This document shows positions 7,099-16,276 of a DNA stretch of 35,778 bases, piece by piece. Source of the stretch: Sphingomonadales bacterium (lineage in GTDB: Bacteria; Pseudomonadota; Alphaproteobacteria; Sphingomonadales; Sphingomonadaceae); assembly GCA_018971065.1 (NCBI GenBank), contig JAGWVC010000036.1:1-35778 (forward strand). Reading direction: 5' to 3'. How positions within the stretch are numbered: the stretch's first letter is position 1; each line of letters opens with the position of its first letter. The translations under genes and the position numbers were made by a program. Under the pieces are notes generated by a model. That model did not search any database, had not been told where the DNA came from, and was given only the letters and a program-made list of their open reading frames with translations.

Positions 7099-10000
7099 TC
7101 AGGGTCGATTGCCGGCCGTACCGTCAGGGGGTAGCGCCAGTTGCCGGCTGTAGAGCCAGCCGATGCCGATCAGGCTGAAGCCCAGCGCCACGAACGAGCC
7201 GATCCGCAGCAGGCCTTCAAGGCCCCGGGCGTCGAACAGGAATACCTTGCCGACCGCGCCCAGCATCAGCACCAGCGAGGCGATGCGCCAATCGTGCCGG
7301 CCGGCGTGGATGCCCCACAGCAGGTAGCCGATGGCCAGCGCCAGCAGCAACAGCGAGCGCAGGATGTTCTCGGCGGGCAGCACGCCGGGATCGACCAGCA
7401 GCGCGGGATGGAACCCCTGCCGCAGGGTGGCCCAGGCGAAGCCGCCGACCAGCACCATCATGACAAGCTGGAAGGCGCGATCGGTCCACGCCGGGCGATC
7501 GGTCCACAGCCGGCCCAGCAGGATCAGCCCCGGCGGCAGCATCGCGAACGCGGGCGCCAGCAGGTTGGCCAGCGGCAGGGGGCCTGCCGCCTGCGCGGTC
7601 CACAGCGGATCGTGCAGCAGCAGCGTATACCATGCGTTGTGCGCGGTGCCGGCGACGGCAAGGCCCAGCGCCAGCCGGCGGTGCGAGCGGCGCAGGGCCA
7701 GCCAGCCGCCGCCGATCAGCAGCGCTTCCCAGCCCAGCCGCTGGCCCAGCCCGGTTGTCACGAAATCGCTGCCGAACCGGTTTGCGAAGCCGAGGCGGTA
7801 GAAGCAGTGCAGGGCAATCGTGCCGACGATCGCGCAGGCGGTCAGCGCGCCGGCCAGACCTTCGCGGGTCAGCCGATCGCGCACCTGCCATAGCGCGGCG
7901 CCGAACAGGGCGGCAGGCAGGGCCAGGCGGCGGATCACATCGGCCGGGCCGAGGTACACCGGGTCCAGCGTCATCGGGATTCCCGCCAGCGACAGCGCGG
8001 CGGCATCGAACCACGCCAGCAGTGGCAGGAATGCCCAGCCCACGGCAAGGGCCGCCAGCGTTGCCGTGGCATGGCGCAGCCGTTCCCAGGCGATTTGCCG
8101 CGCGGCCAGCAGCAGCACTGCGCCGCCGGTTGGTGGAACCAGCATCAGCCAGCGCGCGGGAACCACCTGCGCCAGCGTGCCATAAACAAGCAGCGCCGCC
8201 GCGACTTGTCCGCCGCGTTGCACGGCAAGGCTGCGCGCGCGGATGGCATAGGCCAGCGCAAGCAGCGCCAGCCCGCCCCAGCGCATCACCGCATGAGTGG
8301 CGGGGCCGGTGCCGGCGCCCAGCAGCAGCGGTGACAGTTCGGCGGTGCCGTCCATCGTTGCCACCAGCAGCGGCAGGCTGGCGGCGGCGAAGCCGGCGGC
8401 CACACCCTCGATCCGGCCGTCACCCGCCGCCTTGCCGAAGGCCAGCACGGCCGCGGCCATTACCGCCATCGCCAGTGGTGCCTGCCAGTGCGCCACCAGC
8501 AGGATTGCCGCCAGCGCCAGCAGCGCCGCCGCCGTGGCGGTGAGCAGCGCGAAACGGCTGTCGGCATGGCGTTCGGGGCGCTGCCAGCCCAGCGCGATGG
8601 CCAGGGCGGGCAGGGTGGCCGCGCCCAGTGCGATCAGTGCAAGACCGGCGTTGGCGATCTGCGGGTAGTGCCATTTCGCCAGCAGTGGCGCGGCCACCAC
8701 CAGCCCGCACAGTTCCAGCGTCGGCTGGCGGTGCGCGGGCACCTGCCACAGCCGAACCAACAGCGGCAGCGCGTGGATGGCCGCCAGCGACAGGCCGATC
8801 GTGGCGAACCAGAACGGCGCGGGTGCCGGCCAGATCGCCAGCAGCAGCACCGCCAGCGCCAGCCCGACGGTGGGCACGCTGGCAAACGCGCGGTCACGCC
8901 AGGCCAGGAACTGCCCGGCGGCGGCGATCAGCGCGAACAGGCCCCAGTGCAGCGGCGAGAACCCGCCACAGGCGACCAGCAGTGCCAGTTGCAGCGCGCC
9001 GATCACCGCCGATGCCGCGCGCAGTAGCACGCCGCGCGGGCCGTCGAACGCCAGCACCGGCAGGGCGAGCGCCAGCAGCAGCACGAAGCCGCCGACCGAC
9101 AGCGAGCCGATCGTATCGAGCGCGTTGTTCGCCAGCATCAGCCACAGGCTCCACCCGGCGCCGCCCAGCAGCGCCGCCAGCGCCAGCCACGGCCAGCGCC
9201 GCGTGCGCGAGACGCCGACCAGTGCGGCGATGGTGAGGCCGAGATAGACCGACAGCAGTGGCACGTTCGGTGCCACCGCCCCCACCAGCGCCGGGGCGGC
9301 CAGCCCGCCGACCAGCCCCAGCAGCGCGCTGGGCGCGCCGAAGCGCAAAGACAGGCCCAGCGCTGCCGCCGTGATCGCGGCCAGCGCGCCAAACGCGATG
9401 CCCGGGCCGATCAGCGCATAGACGTTGGCGGCGACCAGCGTGGCGGCATAGAGCGTGGCGATGCCCGCGCCCGACAGCGCCTGCGGCACGCGCACGTCGC
9501 GCACCCGGTCCTGATTGCGCCAGGCGAATTCGGCGCTGGCAATCAGGCCCAGCCCGAACAGGATGCCCGCGACGATCTGGACGCCATGCGTGAACACGCG
9601 CGCGAAGAAGCCCGCATCGGCGGCGTACTTGACGATCAGCACCCCGGCGATGGCAAGCGTGATGCCGCCGGCCCAGATCGGCAGCTTCTGGCCGAACAGT
9701 TCCTCGAACCGTGAAGCCATGCTGCGCGGCGCGGCGGCGGGTGCGGGGTGCCAGGGCTTCGGGGTTTCGGCGCGCGGGGCTTCCGGACGGGGTTCGGGGT
9801 CGGGTTTGGCGAAGCTGATCCGGTCGGCCAGCGTGGGCGCTTCGGGGTCTGCGGCAACCGGTGCTGCCGTGGGGATCGGTTCGGGCGGTAGCGCATCGGC
9901 TGTCGGTTCCGGCGCGGGCGGTTCCTCGGGCGCGGTCCACATCTGCCCGGGCGTGAATTCGCCCGGCTTGGGCGGCAGCAGCCCGGTCAGCCGTTGCAGC

Positions 10001-10119
10001 GCGCCGATCCGCTTTGCCGCTTCCCGCAACGTATCTTCCGCCTGCTTCAACCGGCTGCGCAAGGCCGCCAACTGGACGAACAGGACCACGATCGCGCCGA
10101 ATGCAATGAACTGGAACAT
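7099..10119 (-). CDS. DUF2339 multi-spanning membrane protein
   Basis: The 1006-residue product begins with one membrane helix (MFQFIAFGAIVVLFVQLAAL), followed by a short coiled-coil stretch (about residues 20-45), a long Pro/Ala/Glu linker (about 55-125), and then a very hydrophobic region with some two dozen predicted helices from FGQKLPIWAGGITLAIAG to the C-terminus. This is the layout of DUF2339 proteins, large inner-membrane proteins of unknown function that are common in Proteobacteria and Bacteroidetes. ATG 10119 is preferred to the longer in-frame start at 10167: it follows GGGGGGA at about 7 nt, and the extension (IIYTVACFGNGGIPG) falls in the AT-rich promoter region. The gene is divergent from the TetR gene. 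Confidence 0.9.
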   Translation of the reverse strand: MFQFIAFGAIVVLFVQLAALRSRLKQAEDTLREAAKRIGALQRLTGLLPPKPGEFTPGQMWTAPEEPPAPEPTADALPPEPIPTAAPVAADPEAPTLADRISFAKPDPEPRPEAPRAETPKPWHPAPAAAPRSMASRFEELFGQKLPIWAGGITLAIAGVLIVKYAADAGFFARVFTHGVQIVAGILFGLGLIASAEFAWRNQDRVRDVRVPQALSGAGIATLYAATLVAANVYALIGPGIAFGALAAITAAALGLSLRFGAPSALLGLVGGLAAPALVGAVAPNVPLLSVYLGLTIAALVGVSRTRRWPWLALAALLGGAGWSLWLMLANNALDTIGSLSVGGFVLLLALALPVLAFDGPRGVLLRAASAVIGALQLALLVACGGFSPLHWGLFALIAAAGQFLAWRDRAFASVPTVGLALAVLLLAIWPAPAPFWFATIGLSLAAIHALPLLVRLWQVPAHRQPTLELCGLVVAAPLLAKWHYPQIANAGLALIALGAATLPALAIALGWQRPERHADSRFALLTATAAALLALAAILLVAHWQAPLAMAVMAAAVLAFGKAAGDGRIEGVAAGFAAASLPLLVATMDGTAELSPLLLGAGTGPATHAVMRWGGLALLALAYAIRARSLAVQRGGQVAAALLVYGTLAQVVPARWLMLVPPTGGAVLLLAARQIAWERLRHATATLAALAVGWAFLPLLAWFDAAALSLAGIPMTLDPVYLGPADVIRRLALPAALFGAALWQVRDRLTREGLAGALTACAIVGTIALHCFYRLGFANRFGSDFVTTGLGQRLGWEALLIGGGWLALRRSHRRLALGLAVAGTAHNAWYTLLLHDPLWTAQAAGPLPLANLLAPAFAMLPPGLILLGRLWTDRPAWTDRAFQLVMMVLVGGFAWATLRQGFHPALLVDPGVLPAENILRSLLLLALAIGYLLWGIHAGRHDWRIASLVLMLGAVGKVFLFDARGLEGLLRIGSFVALGFSLIGIGWLYSRQLALPPDGTAGNRP

Positions 10120-10169
10120 CCCCGGAATCCCCCCGTTGCCGAAGCAGGCTACCGTATAAATGATCAACG

Positions 10170-10198
10170 TTCAATTAAAATATTAGACAGTGTATAAT
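10170..10198 (+). promoter_or_regulatory. Candidate promoter of the TetR gene
   Basis: TTCAAT (10170-10175) and TATAAT (10193-10198) are separated by 17 bp in a conspicuously AT-rich island (about 10153-10201) in a GC-rich genome. The TetR start codon lies 53 bp after the -10. The same island must also hold the promoter of the divergent DUF2339 gene, but no good pair was found on the minus strand. Confidence 0.45.
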
Positions 10199-10251
10199 TA
10201 ATGGAATATCGATGTCTCCGGGTTCAGGATCGCAGCAAATGGAGGACGGGA

Positions 10252-10842
10252 ATGGGCCGTCGGTCGGACCACAGCCGGGGCGAGTTGCGGGAAATCATCG
10301 TTGCCGAGGGCCATCGCCACATCGGCGATGTCGGCTTTGCGCACTTTTCCGCGCGCGAGGTGGCGAAGCGGATCGGCTATTCGATCGGGACGATCTACAA
10401 CGTCATGGGTTCGTATGATGCGCTGGTGCTGGCGATCAACGGGCGCACGCTCGACTTGTGGCTGGACTATCTGGAAAGCCGGCTGGCAGGCGCCACCGGT
10501 GATCGGTTGAAGCTGGCCATTTCCGCCTATTTCGAATTCGCCGTTGCCAACCGCCATGCCTGGGCGGCGCTGTACGATTTCCGCCTGCCCGACGATGCCG
10601 TACCGCCCGCCGAATATCAGGCCAGGGTTGCCGCGATCACCGCCGTGGTGGTGCGCGAACTGGCCGCCGCGCTGCCAGCGCATCGCCGCGACCGGGCTGA
10701 TGCGCTGGCGCGATCGCTGCTGGCGACGGTGCATGGCCATTGCGTGTTCACGTTGAACGGCACGTTCCGCATTCTGGGCGAGACCGATCCGCTGGCCGCC
10801 GCGCTGGCGCGGGTGCAGGATGCGCTGGCGGGCGTGTTCTAA
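10252..10842 (+). CDS. TetR/AcrR family regulator, WHG-type C-terminal domain
   Basis: The 196-residue product has a typical TetR DNA-binding domain: helix-turn-helix around SAREVAKRIGYSIGTIYNVMGSYDALVLAIN. The ligand domain carries HAWAALYDFRLPDD, the motif of the TetR_C_33/WHG subfamily. ATG 10252 follows GGAGG at 6 nt; the longer in-frame start at 10201 overlaps the -10. It stands divergent to the DUF2339 gene, a likely target by position. Its stop overlaps the stop of the oxidoreductase gene by four bases (CTAA, 10839-10842). The ligand is unknown. Confidence 0.92.
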   Translation: MGRRSDHSRGELREIIVAEGHRHIGDVGFAHFSAREVAKRIGYSIGTIYNVMGSYDALVLAINGRTLDLWLDYLESRLAGATGDRLKLAISAYFEFAVANRHAWAALYDFRLPDDAVPPAEYQARVAAITAVVVRELAAALPAHRRDRADALARSLLATVHGHCVFTLNGTFRILGETDPLAAALARVQDALAGVF

Positions 10843-11864
10843 AGATCGACCGTCCGGCGCGCGGCGGCGCTGGCCAGCGCGGCTTCGAGCACATCCATGA
10901 CCGCCAGCGCTTCTGCGGCCGGAACCGGGTTGGCGCCCTTGCCCTGCAACGCCGCCGCCAGCGCCTGCCAGAACCCGGCGTAATCGCCGACTTCGTTCGG
11001 GATCGCTTCGGCGTCCGCCGCGCCGGTGGCGGGGGTGTAGCGACCGGGCAGCGGATCGACCCCCAGTCCGGCATCGCCCGGCTTCGCGCCGCCGACGATC
11101 TGCGGCTCCTGCGGGTCCAGCCCGTGCTTGATCCAGCTTCCACCGGTGCCGTGGACGGCAAAGCGCAGGCGATTGTCGGCGGCCAGCTTGCTGGAATGCA
11201 GCACGGCCCGCATCGCGTCGTAATGCAGTATGACGTGGAACCAGTCCGGCCCCGGTGCCTGCGGGCGCAGCGTGGCGATGTCGGCGGTGACGGCCAGCGG
11301 CCGGCCGAACAGGCACAGCGCCTGGTCGATCAGGTGCGGGCCCAGGTCCTGCCACGATCCGGCGGCGCGGGCTTCCTTCCACACCGGCGCGGGTTCGGGC
11401 CGCCAGCGGTCGAAATGGCTTTCGAAGTGGGCGATGCGGCCCAGCCGTCCTTCGGCGATGATCCGGCGCAGCGTCAGGAAATCGGCATCCCGGCGGCGGT
11501 TGTGGAATACGGTCAGCATCCGCCCGGCGGCCTGCGCGGCGGCCTCGATGCGGCGGGCATCGGCGGCGGCCGTGGCGAACGGCTTGTCGATCAGCACGTG
11601 CTTGCCGGCCGCCAGCGCCGCCAGCGCGTGTTCGGCATGGAGTTCGTCGGGGCTGGCGACGATGACGAGGTCGATCCCCGGCATCGCCAGCAGCGAAGGC
11701 ACGTCGGCCGCGACCGGCAGGCCCGGCCAGTCGGCATGAACCCGGGCGGCATCGCGCGAGACCACCGCGCGCAGGCGCAGCGGCGGCGTGGCCGCCACGA
11801 ACGGGGCGTGGAACACCTTCCCCGCCAGCCCGTACCCGATCAGCCCGACACCGATTTCGGTCAT
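10839..11864 (-). CDS. Gfo/Idh/MocA family NAD(P)-dependent oxidoreductase
   Basis: The 341-residue product has the Rossmann motif GYGLAG (residues 10-15), the lysine motif in the form DKP (93-95, usually EKP), and the active-site stretch DLGPHLIDQ (174-182), where H178 and D174 match the conserved DxGxH. The closest layout is that of YhhX/YdgJ-like sugar or polyol dehydrogenases. It lies 35 bp downstream of the FHS transporter on the same strand, which suggests that it oxidises or reduces the imported sugar. The ribosome site is weak, consistent with cotranscription. The substrate cannot be told from sequence. Confidence 0.93.
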   Translation of the reverse strand: MTEIGVGLIGYGLAGKVFHAPFVAATPPLRLRAVVSRDAARVHADWPGLPVAADVPSLLAMPGIDLVIVASPDELHAEHALAALAAGKHVLIDKPFATAAADARRIEAAAQAAGRMLTVFHNRRRDADFLTLRRIIAEGRLGRIAHFESHFDRWRPEPAPVWKEARAAGSWQDLGPHLIDQALCLFGRPLAVTADIATLRPQAPGPDWFHVILHYDAMRAVLHSSKLAADNRLRFAVHGTGGSWIKHGLDPQEPQIVGGAKPGDAGLGVDPLPGRYTPATGAADAEAIPNEVGDYAGFWQALAAALQGKGANPVPAAEALAVMDVLEAALASAAARRTVDL

Positions 11865-11899
11865 GCGGGGGCCAGCCGGCTACCGACCAGGCGCCATCG

Positions 11900-13180
11900 T
11901 CACGCCGCCACCGGCCGCCGCGCGTACCAGCCGAACGCCGCGATTGCCGCATAGCACGCCGCCGGCAGGATCAGCGCCGTGGTCAGGCTGCCCGAAAGGT
12001 CGGCAATGCCGCCGAACAGCAGCGGCACCACGGCGCCGCCGAAGATGGCGATGTTGATGATGCCCGAACCGTCCGCCGCCTTTGCCCCCAGCCCTTCGCA
12101 GGCGAGGCTGAAGATGGTGGGGAACATGATCGAGTTCATCAGCCCGATCAGCAGCAGGCTCCATGCCGCGACATGGCCGCTGCTGTTGGCCGAAACCACG
12201 ATCAGCACGATGGCGCCGACCGCGTTGCCTGCCAGCAGCTTGCCCGGGCTGAGCCGCGCCAGCAGCCACGAACCGGCAAACCGGCCGACCAGCGCCCCGC
12301 CCCAGTAGTACGGAATGTAGGCCCCTGCCTCGGCGGCGGTGACTGCCAGGACCGACTTCAATTGCATGTAGTTGACGATCATCGAGCCGATCGCGACTTC
12401 GGCGCCGACATAGAGGAAGATGCACGCCGCGCCGAACGCGAAGCGCGGGCGGCTGAGCAGGCCGAAGCTGGCCGCCAGCGACGACGCCTCGTGGCGTTCG
12501 CCCTTCAGGCGGTTGCGGTTCATCCACACCACCCCGGCCACCACCGCCAGCGCGACGGCCAGGCCCAGGTAGGTATGCACCACCGTGCGGGTCTCGGCCT
12601 CGCGATAGGCGTCCAGCGCGGCGCCCGAAAGCTGCGAGGCGGAGACCGCCGCCAGCCCGCCGAGGATCAGCGCGGCGCCCACCTTCGGGAAGATCACCGT
12701 GCCCAGCGAATTAAACGCCTGCGCGAAAGTCAGCCGGCTGTGCGCGGTGCGCGCCGGCCCCAGCAGCGAGATCAGCGGGTTGGTGACGACCTGCACGATG
12801 ACCACGCCGCTGGCCAGCACGAACAGCGCGAACAGGAACAGCGGGTAGCTGGCCGAATGCGAGGCCGGCACGAACAGCAGGCAGCCCAGCATCATCGCCA
12901 GCAGGCCCGCCACCGCGCCGCGCATGTAGCCGAGCCGCTTGACCAGCGCCGCGCCGGGCAGGCCGATGACGGCATAGGCGGTGAAGAAGCAGAACTGCAC
13001 CAGCATCGCCTGCGTGTAGTTCAGCGTGAACAGTTCCTTCAGCTTCGGGATGATCACGTCGTTGAGCGAGGTGATGCCGCCGAAGATGAAGAACAGCGCC
13101 ATCACGAACAGCCGCAGTTCGGGCGCGTCGATGTGCTGGCCGTCAGGCTGATCGCCGGCAGTGCTGGGTGCAAGGGCCAT
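11900..13180 (-). CDS. Sugar MFS transporter, FHS (FucP/GluP-like) family
   Basis: The 426-residue product has twelve likely membrane helices and family phrases such as FFIFGGITSLNDVIIPKLKE, FFTAYAVIGLPGA, VVTNPLISLLGP, LTFAQAFNSLGTVIFP and MNSIMFPTIFSLA. These mark the fucose/galactose/glucose/GlcNAc:H+ symporter group. ATG 13180 has GGGAG 6-9 nt upstream; the in-frame extension to 13276 is cysteine-rich and unlike a transporter N-terminus. It forms a two-gene unit with the downstream oxidoreductase. The sugar is uncertain. A LacI-type palindrome lies about 110 bp upstream. Confidence 0.93.
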   Translation of the reverse strand: MALAPSTAGDQPDGQHIDAPELRLFVMALFFIFGGITSLNDVIIPKLKELFTLNYTQAMLVQFCFFTAYAVIGLPGAALVKRLGYMRGAVAGLLAMMLGCLLFVPASHSASYPLFLFALFVLASGVVIVQVVTNPLISLLGPARTAHSRLTFAQAFNSLGTVIFPKVGAALILGGLAAVSASQLSGAALDAYREAETRTVVHTYLGLAVALAVVAGVVWMNRNRLKGERHEASSLAASFGLLSRPRFAFGAACIFLYVGAEVAIGSMIVNYMQLKSVLAVTAAEAGAYIPYYWGGALVGRFAGSWLLARLSPGKLLAGNAVGAIVLIVVSANSSGHVAAWSLLLIGLMNSIMFPTIFSLACEGLGAKAADGSGIINIAIFGGAVVPLLFGGIADLSGSLTTALILPAACYAAIAAFGWYARRPVAA

Positions 13181-13291
13181 CGCGTTCTCCCGTAAGTGCG
13201 CCCGGTCGGCCCACGGATCGGGCTTCCGGCGTTCTGGATGCGCCGCACCTTTGCAGAAACAACCGCAAGACCTCAACCGGTGTTATCATGA

Positions 13292-13299
13292 AAACGTTT
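13292..13299. promoter_or_regulatory. Possible LacI-family operator core
   Basis: AAACGTTT is an 8-bp perfect palindrome with the central CG typical of LacI/GalR-family operators, in the context TCACAAACGTTTTCATGA on the minus strand. It lies upstream of the FHS transporter, in the 137-bp gap after the molybdopterin subunit gene. The flanks are not symmetric and no LacI-family gene is present in the window. The rest of the gap shows only the transporter's ribosome site. Confidence 0.3.
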
Positions 13300-13317
13300 G
13301 TGACGCCGGCACCGGCT

Positions 13318-15648
13318 TCACGCCGCCAGCATCGCCTTCACATAATCAGGCCGCAGCGGAATGCGGCGGGCGGGCTTGCCGGTGGCATCGAGGAAGGCGC
13401 CGGCGATGGCGGGCGCGGCCAGCGCGTTGGCGCTTTCCGAGCCCTGGCCATAGACCCCGGCCTCGGCATTTCCGGCGATGACGACGCGCAGTTCGGGCAT
13501 TTCCGCCATCGTCAGGATCGGATAGCCGATCCAGTCGGTCGAGGTGACGGCACCGTTGTCGAACGCCACTTCCTCGTGCAGCGCCTGGCTGACGCCCATC
13601 AGGCTGCCGGCCTGGATCTGGCGGCGCAATTGCAGCGGGTTCACGACGATGCCCGGATCGGCCACGATCGTCAGCCGCTCGACCCGCACCGCGCCGGTGG
13701 CGGGGGTGACGGCGATCTGCGCGGCGCAGGCCCAGTAGCCGTTGTCGCGCAGCATGATCGACACGCCCTGGCCGCGCATGACCTTGCCGCCGCGTGGCTT
13801 CGCGCCCGGGGCGGGGGCAGGTCGCGTCACCCAGCCCGATTCGTCGCGCAGCCGGGTCAGGATCGCCTTGAACCTGGGGCTGTCGACATGGTCCAGCCGG
13901 AACTGCAACGGATCGACGCCGGCCAGCCTCGCCGCCTCGCTGATCGCCACCTCGCGCGGGAAGTTCTGCTGGAACTGGATCGGCGTGCGCATCGAATGGT
14001 CGCGCAGGCCGATCGCCAGCGGCGATTCCCGCTGGCCGATCTGGTGCGTGGCCAGGCCCTGTTCGCGCACATTGGCCACGGTGCCATAGACCCAGGTGTC
14101 GGCCACGTTGGTCAGCGCGTTCTGGAAGCCGTAGGCGGTTTCGGCGGAAGGCGCCTCGATCACCGGCAGGCCGGCCAGAATGGCGCCGACCAGCCGGTCG
14201 TCCTGCATCGGCGGGCAGCGGTGCTCGGCCTGATAGGATGCGATCCGCCCGGCGGCGTCCAGCGCGATGGTGATGTCGGCCGCCGCCGCGCCCGACTGGC
14301 TGGACCACTGCATGTCGTCGGCGCGCATCCACTGCACGCGCACCGGGCGGCCCAGCGCGCGCGACAACAGCACGGCTTCGTCCTCCGAACCCGCGCTGCC
14401 GCCGTTCGAGCGGCCATAGTGGCCCGGCCCGGGATAAGTGCGGACGACCACCTGCGCCTCGCCGATGGCCAGCATCTTTGCCAGCATCCGCCGCAGGTGC
14501 TGCGCGTTCTGGCTGAGGGTGTGGACGGTGACCGAGCCGTCGGCGCGGACATCGCCGACCGAGACCATCGGCCCGATCGGGGCGTGCTTGTGATAAGGCA
14601 CGTCGTAGGCCGCCTTGTGAACTTTCGCGCCGGTGGCTGGCTCGCCCTTGTCGAAGCGGCCCTTGCGCGCGGGCATCGTCGCCCAGTCGGCGCGGTGGCG
14701 CAGGTGTTCGGCCAGCCGGTCGCTGCCGGGCAGGCCCTGCCAGTCGCTCCACTTCGTCTCGGCGGCAACCTGCTGCGCGGCGCGCACGGCTTCCCATTCG
14801 TCGGGCGAGACCACCGCCAGCAGATTGCCGATGGTGACGGTTTTCGCGTTCGGGAACTGCGCGGCGTCGAGCTTGCCGGCGGCAATCAGCGTCGATCCCA
14901 GCGTGGCCGGATGGATGGTGCGGGCATGGACCATGCCGGGCAGCCTGACGTCGCCCACCCACACCGTCTCGCCGGCGATCTTGGGCCGCAGCGACGGGTT
15001 GGTCACCGGCTGGCCGACGATGGTGTAGGCCGAGGCGGGCTTCAGCGGCGGGTTGCCGGCGACGCGCAGGCCGCCGGGGTGCATCAGGTCGCCGCTGACC
15101 GGGATGGTCAGCTTCAAGTCCTGCCCGGCGATCAGTTCGCCATAAGTGGCGGACTTGCCGCCGCCCGAAATTACCCCGTCCTTGATGGCCAACGCTTCGC
15201 GGGCCACGCCGAACTTCTGCGCGGCCAGCGCCAGCACTGCCTCGCGCGTGTAGGCGGCGGCCTTGCGCATGTTGGTGCCGGCGTTGCGCAGCAGGCCGAA
15301 GGTGCCGCCGCCATCGGGGGTGCGGTCGGTATCGCCCGAGACCACCGTGGTCATCGCGGCGATCGGCATTCCCAGTTCTTCCGCCACGATCTGGCGATAG
15401 GCGGTGTAGATCGAGCTTTGCCCGAAATCGCATTTGCCGGTGCGGATCAGCACGGTGTTGTCGGCGTGAATCTCGATCCACGAATCGGGGCGGGCCGCGT
15501 CCAGCGTGGTTGTGGTGGCCCGGGCGCTGCCGGGCTTCAGCGCCAGCGCGACGACCAGCGTGCCGCCGGTGGCGAGGAAGCCGCGCCGGGAAAAGGTGGC
15601 CCCGTGAATGTCGGCCCCGTGAATGTCGGAGAGGGGTTTCGCGGCCAT
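13318..15648 (-). CDS. Molybdopterin-binding large subunit, xanthine dehydrogenase/isoquinoline oxidoreductase type
   Basis: The 776-residue product has a Tat signal (SRRGFLATGGTLVVALAL, then AR-A cleavage) and Moco hydroxylase phrases including TGKCDFGQSSIYTAYRQIVAEEL, GDTDRTPDGGGTFG, YPGPGHYGRSNGGSAGSEDEAVLLS and the C-terminal GQGSESANALAAPAIAGAF, whose Glu aligns with the catalytic Glu of the family. It is the IorB/aldehyde-dehydrogenase type. ATG 15648 overlaps the TAA of the 2Fe-2S subunit by one base (TAATG), so translation is probably coupled. No FAD subunit gene is adjacent; IorAB-type enzymes lack one. The substrate (aldehyde or N-heterocycle) is unknown. The N-terminus before the Tat motif contains a duplicated DIHGA. 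Confidence 0.94.
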   Translation of the reverse strand: MAAKPLSDIHGADIHGATFSRRGFLATGGTLVVALALKPGSARATTTTLDAARPDSWIEIHADNTVLIRTGKCDFGQSSIYTAYRQIVAEELGMPIAAMTTVVSGDTDRTPDGGGTFGLLRNAGTNMRKAAAYTREAVLALAAQKFGVAREALAIKDGVISGGGKSATYGELIAGQDLKLTIPVSGDLMHPGGLRVAGNPPLKPASAYTIVGQPVTNPSLRPKIAGETVWVGDVRLPGMVHARTIHPATLGSTLIAAGKLDAAQFPNAKTVTIGNLLAVVSPDEWEAVRAAQQVAAETKWSDWQGLPGSDRLAEHLRHRADWATMPARKGRFDKGEPATGAKVHKAAYDVPYHKHAPIGPMVSVGDVRADGSVTVHTLSQNAQHLRRMLAKMLAIGEAQVVVRTYPGPGHYGRSNGGSAGSEDEAVLLSRALGRPVRVQWMRADDMQWSSQSGAAAADITIALDAAGRIASYQAEHRCPPMQDDRLVGAILAGLPVIEAPSAETAYGFQNALTNVADTWVYGTVANVREQGLATHQIGQRESPLAIGLRDHSMRTPIQFQQNFPREVAISEAARLAGVDPLQFRLDHVDSPRFKAILTRLRDESGWVTRPAPAPGAKPRGGKVMRGQGVSIMLRDNGYWACAAQIAVTPATGAVRVERLTIVADPGIVVNPLQLRRQIQAGSLMGVSQALHEEVAFDNGAVTSTDWIGYPILTMAEMPELRVVIAGNAEAGVYGQGSESANALAAPAIAGAFLDATGKPARRIPLRPDYVKAMLAA
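15598..15627. repeat. Tandem 15-bp duplication in the Moco subunit gene
   Basis: GGCCCCGTGAATGTC occurs twice head to tail (15598-15612 and 15613-15627). It encodes DIHGA-DIHGA at residues 8-17, just before the Tat twin-arginine motif. The frame is kept, so the effect should be only a longer n-region. Confidence 0.85.
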
Positions 15649-16172
15649 TATGCGTCCTTTCCGGCCATCAGCCGCGCGGCGCGATGGGCGCCGTCCAGGA
15701 TTGCGGCATAGGACCCGCAGCGGCACAAGTGCGGCGAGGGGCCGGACGTGGTCAGCGCCGCCGCGATCTCGGCATCGCCGGGGGCGGGGTTGTGTTCCAG
15801 CAGCTCGGTCACCTTGATCATCATCCCGAACTGGCAGATCCCGCACTGCGGCACCTGCTCGTCGATCCACGCCTGCTGCACCGGATGCGGCGTCGCGGCG
15901 GCGGCTTCGGGCGAGAGGCCCTTCTGCTTTGCCCAGCGCGCGGGCAGGCCATCGACGGTGGTCACCTCCTTGCCGGCCACGGCGTCGATCGGGGTGACGC
16001 AGGCGCGCACCTCCTCACCATCGACCAGCACCGAACAGGCGCCGCACTGCGCCAGCCCGCAACCGAACTTCGGCGTCATCACCGCCAGCTCGTTGCGCAG
16101 CACATACAGCAGCGGCGTATCGGGCGTGGCTGTCACCGCGCGATCGGTGCCGTTTACCCTGAGTGTCGTCAC
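15648..16172 (-). CDS. (2Fe-2S)-binding small subunit of molybdenum hydroxylase
   Basis: The 174-residue product has an N-terminal plant-ferredoxin-type cluster (C38, C43, C46, C58; motif GCGLAQCGACSVLV) and a C-terminal all-helical cluster domain (C110-G-I-C113 and C150-R-C152), exactly the set of the IorA/CoxS family. It passes electrons from the Moco subunit encoded by the next gene. The start is GTG at 16172 with GGAG 8 nt upstream. It has no signal peptide; family members are co-exported with the Tat-tagged large subunit. It is the first gene of the two-gene operon and divergent from the aldo/keto reductase gene. Confidence 0.95.
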   Translation of the reverse strand: MTTLRVNGTDRAVTATPDTPLLYVLRNELAVMTPKFGCGLAQCGACSVLVDGEEVRACVTPIDAVAGKEVTTVDGLPARWAKQKGLSPEAAAATPHPVQQAWIDEQVPQCGICQFGMMIKVTELLEHNPAPGDAEIAAALTTSGPSPHLCRCGSYAAILDGAHRAARLMAGKDA

Positions 16173-16276
16173 TGAAGTTTCTCCGCGTGCTGTGCCGGCC
16201 CGGCGATGCGCCGCCGCGATCGCTTATGGGGGAATGCGGCGGCCCCGTTAAGCGGGGGCTTTCGGCATGGGGCTAT

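Noticed and set aside
13346..15481. Long open frames on both strands within the Moco subunit gene
   Set aside because: They are out-of-frame readings of the GC-rich Moco subunit gene; only the frame 13318-15648 shows hydroxylase motifs and a Tat signal.
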